DNA of 64,000 nucleotides. Origin: an uncultured Eubacteriales bacterium (GTDB taxonomy: Bacteria; Bacillota; Clostridia; Oscillospirales; Oscillospiraceae). The stretch lies in the NCBI GenBank assembly GCA_900549545.1, contig URPA01000006.1, positions 3,048 through 67,047 of the forward strand. Reading direction: 5' to 3'. The notes beneath the pieces are model-generated. The model saw nothing but the letters and a program-made list of their open reading frames with translations. It searched no databases and was not told the origin of the DNA. Positions 1 to 7,627 of the stretch are shown here, piece by piece. Made by a program: the position numbers and the translations under genes. The number at the start of each line of letters is the position of its first letter. Within the stretch, counting starts at the first letter, position 1.

Positions 1-17
1 TATCGTGTTGTACTCAT
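1..17 (-). CDS. 5' end of an unidentified gene running off the window
   Basis: Only the first codons (M-S-T-T-R) are inside the window. The start is inferred from an ATG on the minus strand at 15-17 preceded by GGAAAGGAGCTATTC, almost the same leader that precedes the gene at 40-270. It would be the third gene of a small minus-strand operon. Function cannot be judged. Confidence 0.35.
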
Positions 18-39
18 TCCGAATAGCTCCTTTCCCGCG

Positions 40-270
40 TTACTCTTCAATGCCGATGTAAAGCACGTTTTCATCGGCGCGAAGCTCCGTGATCTTGCAA
101 TATGCGTATTTGTTCATTTCGTCGTGCGCGAAGTGCTTATACAAGCCCCTGTAAATGTCCCGCTTCTGATAGCCGCATTCCCGAACGTAGATATACACGT
201 TCGTAAATCCGCTAATTACGTAGCCGATCGTTTGAAGCGCCACGTTGTTTGCGATCCTCTTCATTTTCAT
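40..270 (-). CDS. small protein of unknown function (76 aa)
   Basis: I do not recognise a family. The chosen ATG at 268-270 follows GAAAGGAG with good spacing; a longer reading frame extends upstream but would overlap the preceding gene. The protein starts MKMKRIANN, is basic at the N-terminus and rich in Tyr (YIYVRECGY, RGLYKHF), with no membrane segment or signal peptide. It lies 22 nt downstream of a helix-turn-helix gene and is followed by another start with a near-identical ribosome binding site. The setting suggests a prophage or mobile-element remnant (inference). Confidence 0.55.
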   Translation of the reverse strand: MKMKRIANNVALQTIGYVISGFTNVYIYVRECGYQKRDIYRGLYKHFAHDEMNKYAYCKITELRADENVLYIGIEE

Positions 271-292
271 ATTGAATAGCTCCTTTCGTATT

Positions 293-544
293 TCAGCAAT
301 TCGCGCCGCGTCGGTTTCCTCTGCGTCGGAAATTCTCTTGCACCGTCGCTTGTGCAAGATCGGCGCTGTACTTCGGGCGGGCGTAGCCGTCAAACTCTCC
401 CGTATAGCCGCGCTTCAACTCTTCGTAGATAGCGGCGGCGCTCCTTTTCAGACGGGCGGCAATGTCAACAACGCGTTCACCCTCTGCATACATTCTTTCG
501 ATCTCGCGGCGCTGTTCCAGCGTCAAATAACTGTATCCGTTCAA
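293..544 (-). CDS. helix-turn-helix protein, IS30-transposase-like N-terminus (83 aa)
   Basis: The start is TTG at 542-544, chosen because GGAAGGAGG lies 7 nt upstream and the frame has no better ATG. Residues about 7-45 (LTLEQRREIERMYAEG, then VVDIAARLKRSAAAIYEEL) resemble the HTH_38 DNA-binding domain found at the N-terminus of IS30-type transposases and in small phage regulators. No DDE catalytic domain follows, since the frame ends after 83 residues. It is either a stand-alone regulator or the remnant of a transposase. The DNA-binding character is fairly clear; the biological role is not. Confidence 0.6.
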   Translation of the reverse strand: MNGYSYLTLEQRREIERMYAEGERVVDIAARLKRSAAAIYEELKRGYTGEFDGYARPKYSADLAQATVQENFRRRGNRRGANC

Positions 545-662
545 TGTTTTAACCTCCTTCCGCCTGCCTTCGGATAAAAAAATAATGCAGGAAAAACCGT
601 AACGGTTTCTTCTGCATTTAATGATACTCTCAACAATTTAATGCTCAGCTGTTCTGCCGCCC

Positions 663-691
663 TTGTTTTTATCGTATAATTATGGTAAAAT
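663..691 (+). promoter_or_regulatory. promoter of the uppP-ftsK-mrnC-rqcH cluster
   Basis: TTGTTT at 663-668 and TAAAAT at 686-691 are separated by exactly 17 nt, a good sigma-A type promoter about 70 nt upstream of uppP. The 545-662 interval contains nothing else I can identify. Confidence 0.6.
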
Positions 692-761
692 CAATATAAT
701 TGTGCCAATGAGACGCTTCACATTGAAGCGGTAGAAATATAATCTCAACGGGGGTGCGCCA

Positions 762-1595
762 ATGAGCATTTGGAACGCGGTCGTACTGGGGCTTGTGCAG
801 GGCTTGACGGAGTTTTTGCCGGTGTCAAGCTCCGGGCATCTGTCAATTTTGAATAACCTTTTCAGCATGACCATGACCGACGACGGGCATCTTTTCTTTG
901 ATGTGCTGCTCCATCTGGGGACGCTCGGCTCCATCTGCATTGTCTATTGGAAGGACATTAAACAGATGTTTTTTGAGACTCTCGGCTTTGTGAACCTCGG
1001 CCCGCTCGCCGGGCACAGACAGGAGCGCTATCCCGCGGCGAGGATGTTTTTCATGATAGTCGTGGCGACTATTCCGCTGTTTCTTATTCTGCCGATAAAG
1101 GACATGATAGAGACGCTTTATTATAACAACATCTTTATCGGCGTCGCGCTTGTGCTCACGGGCTGTATGCTCTATGTGTCCGATAAGATGAAAGCGGGCA
1201 AAAAGACCGAAGGCGGCATCACGATACTTGACGCGATAATCATCGGCCTGTGCCAGTGCGTGGCGGTGGTGCCGGGTCTCTCCCGCTCGGGAACGACCAT
1301 CACCGCCGGCATAGCCACAGGGCTGCGCCGGGATTTCGCGGTGAAGTTCGCGTTTTTAATGAGCCTGCCCGCCGTGCTGGGGGCGAACATCCTCAGCATT
1401 GTTGACGCCGCGCGGGAGGGCATCGACTGGGCGAGTGTCCCGGCCTATCTTGTCGGCATGGTCGTGGCGCTTGTCTCCGGCATAGCGGCTATCAGCCTTT
1501 TGAAGTACATCGCCCAGAAGGGCAAATTCGGCGGCTTTGCCTATTACTGCTGGGTAATGGGTGTGCTGTCCATTATACTTACGATGATTTTCTGA
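762..1595 (+). CDS. uppP: undecaprenyl-diphosphatase UppP/BacA
   Basis: Integral membrane phosphatase that converts undecaprenyl diphosphate to the monophosphate so that the lipid carrier of peptidoglycan synthesis is recycled; high dosage gives bacitracin resistance in many bacteria. The 277-aa length is typical. Both family signatures are present: QGLTEFLPVSSSGHL near residues 13-27 and PGLSRSGTT near 169-177. Seven or eight hydrophobic segments are visible. The ATG is preceded by GGGGGTG. It is the first gene of a plus-strand run, with ftsK starting 15 nt after its stop. Confidence 0.95.
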   Translation: MSIWNAVVLGLVQGLTEFLPVSSSGHLSILNNLFSMTMTDDGHLFFDVLLHLGTLGSICIVYWKDIKQMFFETLGFVNLGPLAGHRQERYPAARMFFMIVVATIPLFLILPIKDMIETLYYNNIFIGVALVLTGCMLYVSDKMKAGKKTEGGITILDAIIIGLCQCVAVVPGLSRSGTTITAGIATGLRRDFAVKFAFLMSLPAVLGANILSIVDAAREGIDWASVPAYLVGMVVALVSGIAAISLLKYIAQKGKFGGFAYYCWVMGVLSIILTMIF

Positions 1596-1610
1596 GGAAA
1601 GGGAATATTC

Positions 1611-4310
1611 ATGGCTCAGAGCAAAAAAACCGCATCAAAAACTAAATCAACATCCAAAAAGGGCGATACCAAGGCCAAAAAGCCCACAAAGGCCCAGCAG
1701 CAGACGCCGCCTCCACCCCCGCCCCCTCCGATTCGGCGGGAAATTTGGGGCGTGGTCTGCGCTTTTCTGGCGATATTCATGCTGATAAGCTATTTTAACA
1801 CGGACGGAGCCTTTATCGCCTTTTTTGCAAACCTCATAAAGGGCCTTGTCGGCTGGGGCTTCTGGATGGCTGTGCCCGCGTTTTTCGTGGTGGCTTACAT
1901 ACTCTTTACTCACAAGGGCAGACCCGTCTCCCTGCGCATAAGCTGCGCGATGCTGCTGCCAGTGATTTTTGCGGCGCTTGCCAATCTCTTCATGTGCCCG
2001 TCAATGGTGGAGGGCTTTGAGCTTAAATCCGCCGTGGGCAGCCTCTTTGTGTCTGGACAGGCCATGGACTGCGGCGGTGTGCTTGGCGGCCTTATTGCCA
2101 CGGGGCTTGAGGCGGCATTCAGCGTCTATGGGGCCATCCCCATCCTGCTGGTGATTTTCATTGTGCTGTTTTTTGTCGTGTTCAAGCTCAATCCTGTTGA
2201 GCTTATCGGCAAGCTGAGAACCGTCAGGGCAAAAGAATATGACCCCGAAATGTACAGGGACGCTCTGCCGCCGGATGATGATTTCCCGGCCCCTGTAAAG
2301 CCTAAGAGGGAAGAGCCGCAGAAAACCGCCCCTGTCAGAGCAAAAAAAGAGCCGAAAATTGAAGTTATGCCCGCCGGGGCCTTTAATATGGACATCCCCC
2401 TCGGCGAGGATGAGGACGCGCTGACCCTGCTCAATACCGGCAGCGGCAGCGGCGAGCCATACGCGGTGCAGCCCAAGCCCCGCCGCGCGGTGAAAGCAAA
2501 GACTGAGGGCGCGGACAGCCTGACGCCGCCCTCACTTGGCAATATCGTGGACAAGGAGGGCGTCGACGTGGGGGACGGCTTCAAGGAGTACTCCGTCAAG
2601 CCCCGAACAGCCGCGCCCAAGACAGTCACCGCCACGGCCGAGATAAGCGACCCGCCCAAGAGCCGCAAGGAGACCCGCGCAGAGCTTAAGAAGCAGGCGG
2701 AGGCGGTCGCCGCCGCGGTTGCCGCCAGCGAAGGGGAGGAGGGAGACTATGTGTTCCCGCCGACCTCGCTTTTGCAGAGCGGCGGAAATGCCGCAGTGGA
2801 CGCGCGGGAGGAGATGAACCTCAACCGCGAGCGGCTTGAGAGCGCCATTCACAGCTTCGGCATAAGCGCCGCCATTGTCGGCGTCACCCGTGGCCCGACG
2901 GTCACGAGATATGACCTTGAGCTTGAGCAGGGCGTGAAGCTTGCGCGTGTTACCAATCTCTCGGATGATATCGCCCTGGCGCTTGGCGTGCAGAGCGTGC
3001 GCATCGCGCCGACACCGGATAAGATTTCCACAGTTGGCATAGAGGTACCAAACCGCGTTGTCAGCCCCGTGCTGCTGCGGGATATTCTCGAATCGCCCCG
3101 CTTTATCACCGCCAAATCAAAGCTCAGCTTTGCCCTCGGCAAGGATATCGGCGGCGAGTGCATTGTCGGCAATATCTCAAAGCTTCCGCATATGCTCATC
3201 GCGGGTACTACCGGCTCCGGTAAGTCCGTTTGCATGAACTCGCTGATTCTGAGCCTTCTCTATAAATCCCGGCCGGACGAGGTGCGCCTTATCATGGTCG
3301 ACCCCAAGATGGTGGAGCTTGGCATTTATAACAGCATCCCGCATCTCTATGTCCCCGTTGTCACCGACCCGAAGAAAGCGGCGGGCGCACTGCAATGGTC
3401 GGTCGTGGAAATGATGAAGCGGTACAGCCGCTTTGCGGAGTTGGGCGTGCGCAATCTTGAGGGCTATAATGAGGCTCAGATCGCCGCCGGTGAGGCGACA
3501 ATGCCCCATGTGGTAATTGTGATAGATGAGCTGGCTGACCTTATGCTGGTGGCCTCCAAGGAGGTTGAGGAGAGCATCTGCCGCGTGGCTCAGATGGGCC
3601 GCGCCGCCGGTATGCACCTTGTCATTGCCACGCAGCGCCCCTCCTCCGATGTTATCACCGGCCTTATGAAGGCCAACATCCCCTCGCGCATTGCCTTCGC
3701 GGTGTCCTCCTCGCTTGAAAGCCGCATAATCCTCGACCAGACCGGCGCGGAGAAGCTCATCGGTCACGGCGATATGCTCTTTGCCCCGCTCGGCGGCGGC
3801 AAGCCCAAGCGTATTCAGGGCGCGTTTGTCTCCGACGAGGAGCGCGAAGCCGTCGTTGACTTTATAAAGCAGCACTCCGGCAGCACTCAGCGCAACGGCG
3901 AGATCGAGGAGTTTATGAACAAGGCCGCCGAGGAAAAGCCCTCCGGCGACGGCGGCAAGGCCGCCAAGGACGAGGGCGGCGCCGAGGGCATCGACGAGAT
4001 GCTGCCCCAGGCGGTGGAGGTCGTTTTGGAGACCGGCTCCTGCTCGGTGTCCATGCTCCAACGGCGCGTAAAGCTGGGGTACTCGAGAGCGGCCCGCATT
4101 GTTGACCAGATGGAGGAGCTCGGTATCGTCGGCCCCTATGAGGGCGCGAAGCCCCGTCAGGTGGTCATTGACAGGGCCGGCTGGCAGGCACTCCAGGTAC
4201 GCCTTGGGCTTATCGAAGATGACGGCATGGCACTTGCAGCCGAAATGAGCGCGGAGGATGACGACGCGCTTGAGCCATATAATTTTGAAGAGGACAACAA
4301 CGACTGGTGA
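1611..4310 (+). CDS. DNA translocase FtsK/SpoIIIE
   Basis: Septal DNA pump that clears or moves chromosomal DNA through the closing division or sporulation septum. The 899-aa protein has a basic Lys/Pro-rich N-terminus with a run of eight prolines (about residues 33-40), four membrane spans within about 45-190, a long charged linker, and the RecA-like motor. Walker A GTTGSGKS lies near residues 531-539 and Walker B VIVIDELADLM near 636-645. The C-terminal winged-helix gamma domain (about 800-865) reads SVSMLQRRVKLGYSRAARIVDQMEELGIVGP. AGGAAAGGG precedes the ATG. Whether it is the vegetative FtsK-like paralogue or the sporulation-specific SpoIIIE cannot be told from sequence alone. Its stop overlaps the next start. 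Confidence 0.95.
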   Translation: MAQSKKTASKTKSTSKKGDTKAKKPTKAQQQTPPPPPPPPIRREIWGVVCAFLAIFMLISYFNTDGAFIAFFANLIKGLVGWGFWMAVPAFFVVAYILFTHKGRPVSLRISCAMLLPVIFAALANLFMCPSMVEGFELKSAVGSLFVSGQAMDCGGVLGGLIATGLEAAFSVYGAIPILLVIFIVLFFVVFKLNPVELIGKLRTVRAKEYDPEMYRDALPPDDDFPAPVKPKREEPQKTAPVRAKKEPKIEVMPAGAFNMDIPLGEDEDALTLLNTGSGSGEPYAVQPKPRRAVKAKTEGADSLTPPSLGNIVDKEGVDVGDGFKEYSVKPRTAAPKTVTATAEISDPPKSRKETRAELKKQAEAVAAAVAASEGEEGDYVFPPTSLLQSGGNAAVDAREEMNLNRERLESAIHSFGISAAIVGVTRGPTVTRYDLELEQGVKLARVTNLSDDIALALGVQSVRIAPTPDKISTVGIEVPNRVVSPVLLRDILESPRFITAKSKLSFALGKDIGGECIVGNISKLPHMLIAGTTGSGKSVCMNSLILSLLYKSRPDEVRLIMVDPKMVELGIYNSIPHLYVPVVTDPKKAAGALQWSVVEMMKRYSRFAELGVRNLEGYNEAQIAAGEATMPHVVIVIDELADLMLVASKEVEESICRVAQMGRAAGMHLVIATQRPSSDVITGLMKANIPSRIAFAVSSSLESRIILDQTGAEKLIGHGDMLFAPLGGGKPKRIQGAFVSDEEREAVVDFIKQHSGSTQRNGEIEEFMNKAAEEKPSGDGGKAAKDEGGAEGIDEMLPQAVEVVLETGSCSVSMLQRRVKLGYSRAARIVDQMEELGIVGPYEGAKPRQVVIDRAGWQALQVRLGLIEDDGMALAAEMSAEDDDALEPYNFEEDNNDW

Positions 4311-4717
4311 ACTCAAACATGAACGGATTCAGCCCCAAAATGACCTTGCAGGAGGTCAACCGCATAAGCATCCTTGGCCTTGCCCATATAGGGGACGGGG
4401 TCTATGAGCTGCTGACGCGCACATATCTCTGCACCCATGGGGTGACGGCGGTGCAGGCGATGCACAAAAAGGCCGTCTCCATGGTGAACGCTCCCGCGCA
4501 GGCGGCGGCTATGGAAAAGCTGCTCCCGCTGCTGACGGAAGACGAGATGGCGCTATACAAGCGCGGGCGCAACGCCCACGTAAACTCCGTTCCCCAGCAC
4601 GCGGAGCTCTCGCAGTACCACGCTGCGACGGGGCTTGAGGCTCTGTTCGGCTGGCTGTATCTGCAAGGGGAGACGGACAGGATAAACCGGCTTTACGCCG
4701 CGATAACGGAAGAATAA
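4307..4717 (+). CDS. mrnC: Mini-ribonuclease III (MrnC)
   Basis: Small RNase III-type nuclease lacking the double-strand RNA-binding domain; in Bacillus it matures 23S rRNA. At 136 aa it matches the family length. The catalytic helix signature LAHIGDGVYELLTR (about residues 25-38) and the C-terminal GLEALFGWLYL are present. The GTG start at 4307 overlaps the ftsK stop by 4 nt; an ATG four codons later is possible. In Bacillus mrnC sits next to cysS and yacP (rae1). Here it is separated from both: cysS is at 43.6 kb and the Rae1-like domain is part of a fusion at 52.5 kb. Confidence 0.9.
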   Translation: MNSNMNGFSPKMTLQEVNRISILGLAHIGDGVYELLTRTYLCTHGVTAVQAMHKKAVSMVNAPAQAAAMEKLLPLLTEDEMALYKRGRNAHVNSVPQHAELSQYHAATGLEALFGWLYLQGETDRINRLYAAITEE

Positions 4718-4719
4718 CT

Positions 4720-6444
4720 ATGCCACTTGACGCGATAACTTTATCTGCTCTCTGCGGCGAGCTGTCGGAAAAGCTCGTCGGCGGCAGGATCGACAAGGTC
4801 CAGCAGCCGGAGCGCGATATGCTGATTCTCTCCCTGCGCTCACAGGGGGAGAATCTCCGCCTGCTCATTTCCGCCGGAACAGGCAGCGCGAGGGCGCATT
4901 TTACCCACGGCGATTTTGAAAATCCCACAGAGCCGCCCATGTTCTGTATGCTCATGCGAAAGCACCTTGTGGGCGGGCGGATAAACGCCGTGACGCAGCC
5001 GGATATGGAGCGTATGCTGGTCATTGACTTCAGCTCACGGGACGAGCTTGGCATCAGCACGGATAAAAAGCTCATTGTTGAGATGATAGGCCGCAGCTCC
5101 AATGTTATACTCGTCGGCGAGGACGGGCGCATTATCGACTGTATGCGCCGCGCCGACTTTGGCGGGGACACGCTGCGCCGGATGCTGCCGGGCATGATAT
5201 ACCGCCTGCCGCCGAGGCAGGACAAGACCCAGTTCATGAGCACAACGGCGGAGCAGCGGCTCAGCATGGCGCAGAGCGCCGACCGAGGGCAGAGCATTGA
5301 CAAGTGGCTGCTTGACAGCTTCTCCGGTCTCTCGCCGCTTATATGCAGGGAGCTTGCCTTCCGCTGCGGCGACAGCTTCGAGCGCCTTCCCGCTGCGATG
5401 GACGCCCTGTTTGATACGGTCACGAACCGGGAGCTTGTGCCCGCGATGCTCATTAGGGACGGCGCACCGGCGGATTTCAGCTTCATGCCTATCAGCCAGT
5501 ACGGGGCCGCCGGGCAGACGGAGCTTTACCCGGATTTTTCGAGCCTGCTCGACAGCTTCTATTCCCGCCGGGAGAAACAACAGCAGCAGCGCCGCCGCTC
5601 GAAGGAGCTCAGCCGAAGCGTGCGCAACATGCACGACAGGCTCCAGCGCAAATTAAACGAGCAGCGGCAGGAGCTAAAGCGCACGGAGGACAAGGAGGAT
5701 ATCCGCAAAAGGGCGGAGCTTGTCACGGCCAATATCTACCGCATGAAAAAAGGGGAGCGCCGCCTTGTCTGTCAGGACTATTACAGCGAGGGCTGCCCGG
5801 AGATAGAGATTGAGCTTGACCCGCTCAAAACGCCGCAGAAAAATGCCGCGGCACTCTATAAGCAGTATAACAAGCTCAAGGGCGCCGAGGAGCACTTGAC
5901 GGTGCTCATTGAAAAAGGGGACAGGGAGCTTGAATACCTCAGCAGCGTGCTTGACGAGCTTGAGAGGGCCGAGAGCAGCGCAGATCTTGAGAGCATCCGC
6001 CGGGAGCTGACAGCGCAGGGGTACATCCGCATTTCAAAAGGGGAGAAGCCCCGCCGCGTCAAGGAGCAGGCACCGCTGCGCTTTGTGACTGACGACGGGT
6101 TTACCGTGCTTGTCGGGCGCAGCAACGTGCAGAATGACGAGCTGACGACCAAAACAGCCCGACGCACGGACTATTGGCTGCACACCCAAAACATCCACGG
6201 CAGCCATGTTATCCTCTGCTGTGAGGGGGAGGAGCCGAGCGAGCTTGCCATAACGCAGGCGGCGGCGCTCGCGGTTTATTACTCCCAGGCCCGCGAGGCC
6301 GGGAGCGCCCCGGTGGATTACACAATGGTGCGCTTCGTGCGCAAGCCCTCCGGCGCTCTGCCGGGGAAGGTTATCTACACAAATCAGCACACCATCATTG
6401 CAGGCTGTGACGAGGCCTTGACAGAAAGACTGAGGCAGAAATAA
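4720..6444 (+). CDS. rqcH: NFACT-family ribosome quality control factor RqcH
   Basis: Bacterial RqcH binds obstructed large subunits carrying peptidyl-tRNA and recruits tRNA-Ala to add C-terminal alanine tails that mark the nascent chain for degradation. Older annotation calls this family fibronectin-binding protein A. The 574-aa protein has the NFACT-N domain (about 1-270, starting MPLDAITLSALCGELSEKLVGGRIDKV), a coiled-coil/helical middle (about 280-430), and the NFACT-R domain (about 440-550) with DYWLHTQNIHGSHVIL. It starts 2 nt after mrnC, and a terminator hairpin begins at its stop. It is the first of three translation-rescue-related loci in this window (see 52.5-55.8 kb). Confidence 0.92.
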   Translation: MPLDAITLSALCGELSEKLVGGRIDKVQQPERDMLILSLRSQGENLRLLISAGTGSARAHFTHGDFENPTEPPMFCMLMRKHLVGGRINAVTQPDMERMLVIDFSSRDELGISTDKKLIVEMIGRSSNVILVGEDGRIIDCMRRADFGGDTLRRMLPGMIYRLPPRQDKTQFMSTTAEQRLSMAQSADRGQSIDKWLLDSFSGLSPLICRELAFRCGDSFERLPAAMDALFDTVTNRELVPAMLIRDGAPADFSFMPISQYGAAGQTELYPDFSSLLDSFYSRREKQQQQRRRSKELSRSVRNMHDRLQRKLNEQRQELKRTEDKEDIRKRAELVTANIYRMKKGERRLVCQDYYSEGCPEIEIELDPLKTPQKNAAALYKQYNKLKGAEEHLTVLIEKGDRELEYLSSVLDELERAESSADLESIRRELTAQGYIRISKGEKPRRVKEQAPLRFVTDDGFTVLVGRSNVQNDELTTKTARRTDYWLHTQNIHGSHVILCCEGEEPSELAITQAAALAVYYSQAREAGSAPVDYTMVRFVRKPSGALPGKVIYTNQHTIIAGCDEALTERLRQK

Positions 6445-6478
6445 AAAAGCTAAGATACGGTTGTATCTTAGCTTTTTT
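6443..6478. terminator. bidirectional terminator between rqcH and the MarR gene
   Basis: Perfect 16-bp stem at 6443-6458 and 6463-6478 with a 4-nt loop, A6 on one side and T6 on the other, so it can stop transcription from both converging genes. Confidence 0.92.
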
Positions 6479-6956
6479 ATTTATTCAGCTCCTCACAGTC
6501 GTCCCCGCCCATGGCGTCATACAGTGCGTCGTGGATGAAGGAATAATATTCGTGCGGAATATGCGAGAGCTTATTGAACATTGGGGAAAAGTGCCAGCGC
6601 AGGATTTTTTTTGAATACTGCTCATAGAGCTCCCGCCCGAGAGCGGTGACGCTCAGATTGTAATTCTTGCGGTTGCCGGGGAGATGATTTTTCTCAAGCA
6701 GACCCTTTGATATCAGGCGGTTGACAATCTTTGTGAAGTTACTGCGGCTTATGCCGAGGCGGGAGGCGATTGCGGACATGGGCTCCTTCTTATCCTCCGC
6801 CTCGAGGATATACTCCACAACCTGAATCTGTGAAAAAGAGAAGGACACGCCCTTGTATTCCATTTTTTCTGCCTTGTAGGCCGCGGCGTAAATATTGCAA
6901 TAGTGAATCAGGCCGTCGATAACATCACGGTATTCACCCATCCATTCAAGCTTCAA
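6477..6956 (-). CDS. MarR-family transcriptional regulator
   Basis: A 159-aa protein with a winged helix-turn-helix between about residues 60 and 115 (MSAIASRLGISRSNFTKIVNRLISKGLLEK), followed by the wing and a C-terminal dimerisation helix, as in MarR proteins. The start is TTG at 6954-6956, supported by AAAGGAG 7 nt upstream. It follows a predicted exported protein by 12 nt, so the two are probably co-transcribed. The divergent gene on the other side of 7428-7627 is a membrane hydrolase that could be its target. The ligand is unknown. Confidence 0.85.
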   Translation of the reverse strand: MKLEWMGEYRDVIDGLIHYCNIYAAAYKAEKMEYKGVSFSFSQIQVVEYILEAEDKKEPMSAIASRLGISRSNFTKIVNRLISKGLLEKNHLPGNRKNYNLSVTALGRELYEQYSKKILRWHFSPMFNKLSHIPHEYYSFIHDALYDAMGGDDCEELNK

Positions 6957-6968
6957 GGGATTTCTCCT

Positions 6969-7427
6969 TTAATTTTGATTTGTAAGCGACATAACATACT
7001 CGCTCAGCGTTTGAGAGTCCGCTTCTGTAAAGTAAAAGGCAATAAGCCTGTGGGTCAGAGGGAGCGTTATATAGATATGCGTAAAGCTGCCGGAGCAGGA
7101 ATCGCTCACGAGAAGCGGAATATCCTCCGGCGAAAGGGAGGCGTGTGTCAGGTCCATTATATACGCTGCGTTGCGGATACAGCCGAAAATGACCTCAGCT
7201 GACTCGTGACTTTTGATTTCGATTGTGCTGAGTACCCCGTTATCAAAGCTGACTATATCCACGCCGGTAAAGTCAATCTCTTTTTCAATCTGCGATATGG
7301 CAATATCAGCGTAGACGGCCTTTGTAAGCGCGGACGCCTCACCAGAGGAGGGAATGTGCAGAATCAAAGCCGCGGCAAGAACAATAGCCAGAAGCAAAAG
7401 GCATATCAAAAAAGCTTTTTTCTTCAT
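6969..7427 (-). CDS. predicted exported or membrane-anchored protein of unknown function
   Basis: The 152-aa product begins MKKKAFLICLLLLAIVLAAALIL, a signal peptide or N-terminal anchor without a lipobox cysteine. The remainder looks like a soluble alpha/beta domain with no family I recognise. GGGAG precedes the ATG. It is the first gene of a two-gene unit with a MarR regulator downstream, an arrangement in which the protein may be the regulated product or may modulate signal sensing (inference). Confidence 0.7.
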   Translation of the reverse strand: MKKKAFLICLLLLAIVLAAALILHIPSSGEASALTKAVYADIAISQIEKEIDFTGVDIVSFDNGVLSTIEIKSHESAEVIFGCIRNAAYIMDLTHASLSPEDIPLLVSDSCSGSFTHIYITLPLTHRLIAFYFTEADSQTLSEYVMSLTNQN

Positions 7428-7465
7428 CGCTTCTCCCTGACTGTAAAAAGAAATTTGTCAACAAT

Positions 7466-7500
7466 AAATATATTACAACATATTGTACCAAATATATTAC
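7466..7500. repeat. direct repeat pair, possible MarR operator
   Basis: AAATATATTAC occurs at 7466-7476 and again at 7490-7500, 24 bp apart, in the AT-rich region between the divergently transcribed exported-protein/MarR unit and the hydrolase gene. Two helical turns of spacing on one DNA face fits a regulator site. The assignment to MarR is inference. Confidence 0.4.
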
Positions 7501-7546
7501 GAAAATACAAGCACATGTTTTTTTGTTGCCACAGGACACAAAACTA

Positions 7547-7575
7547 TTGCAATTTTTGAAGCGGCGGTGTAAAAT
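7547..7575 (+). promoter_or_regulatory. promoter of the hydrolase gene
   Basis: TTGCAA at 7547-7552 and TAAAAT at 7570-7575 with a 17-nt spacer. The predicted start of transcription falls just before the dyad at 7584-7600. Confidence 0.6.
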
Positions 7576-7583
7576 ATAATCAA

Positions 7584-7600
7584 TGTTTCCATTGGAAACA
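7584..7600. promoter_or_regulatory. operator-like palindrome overlapping the transcription start
   Basis: TGTTTCC-ATT-GGAAACA is a perfect 7+3+7 inverted repeat placed about 9 nt after the -10 box, where a bound repressor would block transcription. The form resembles operators of TetR-type repressors; none is encoded nearby, so the regulator is unknown. Confidence 0.5.
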
Positions 7601-7627
7601 AACGCAATTTTTTAGGGAGGAATAACA

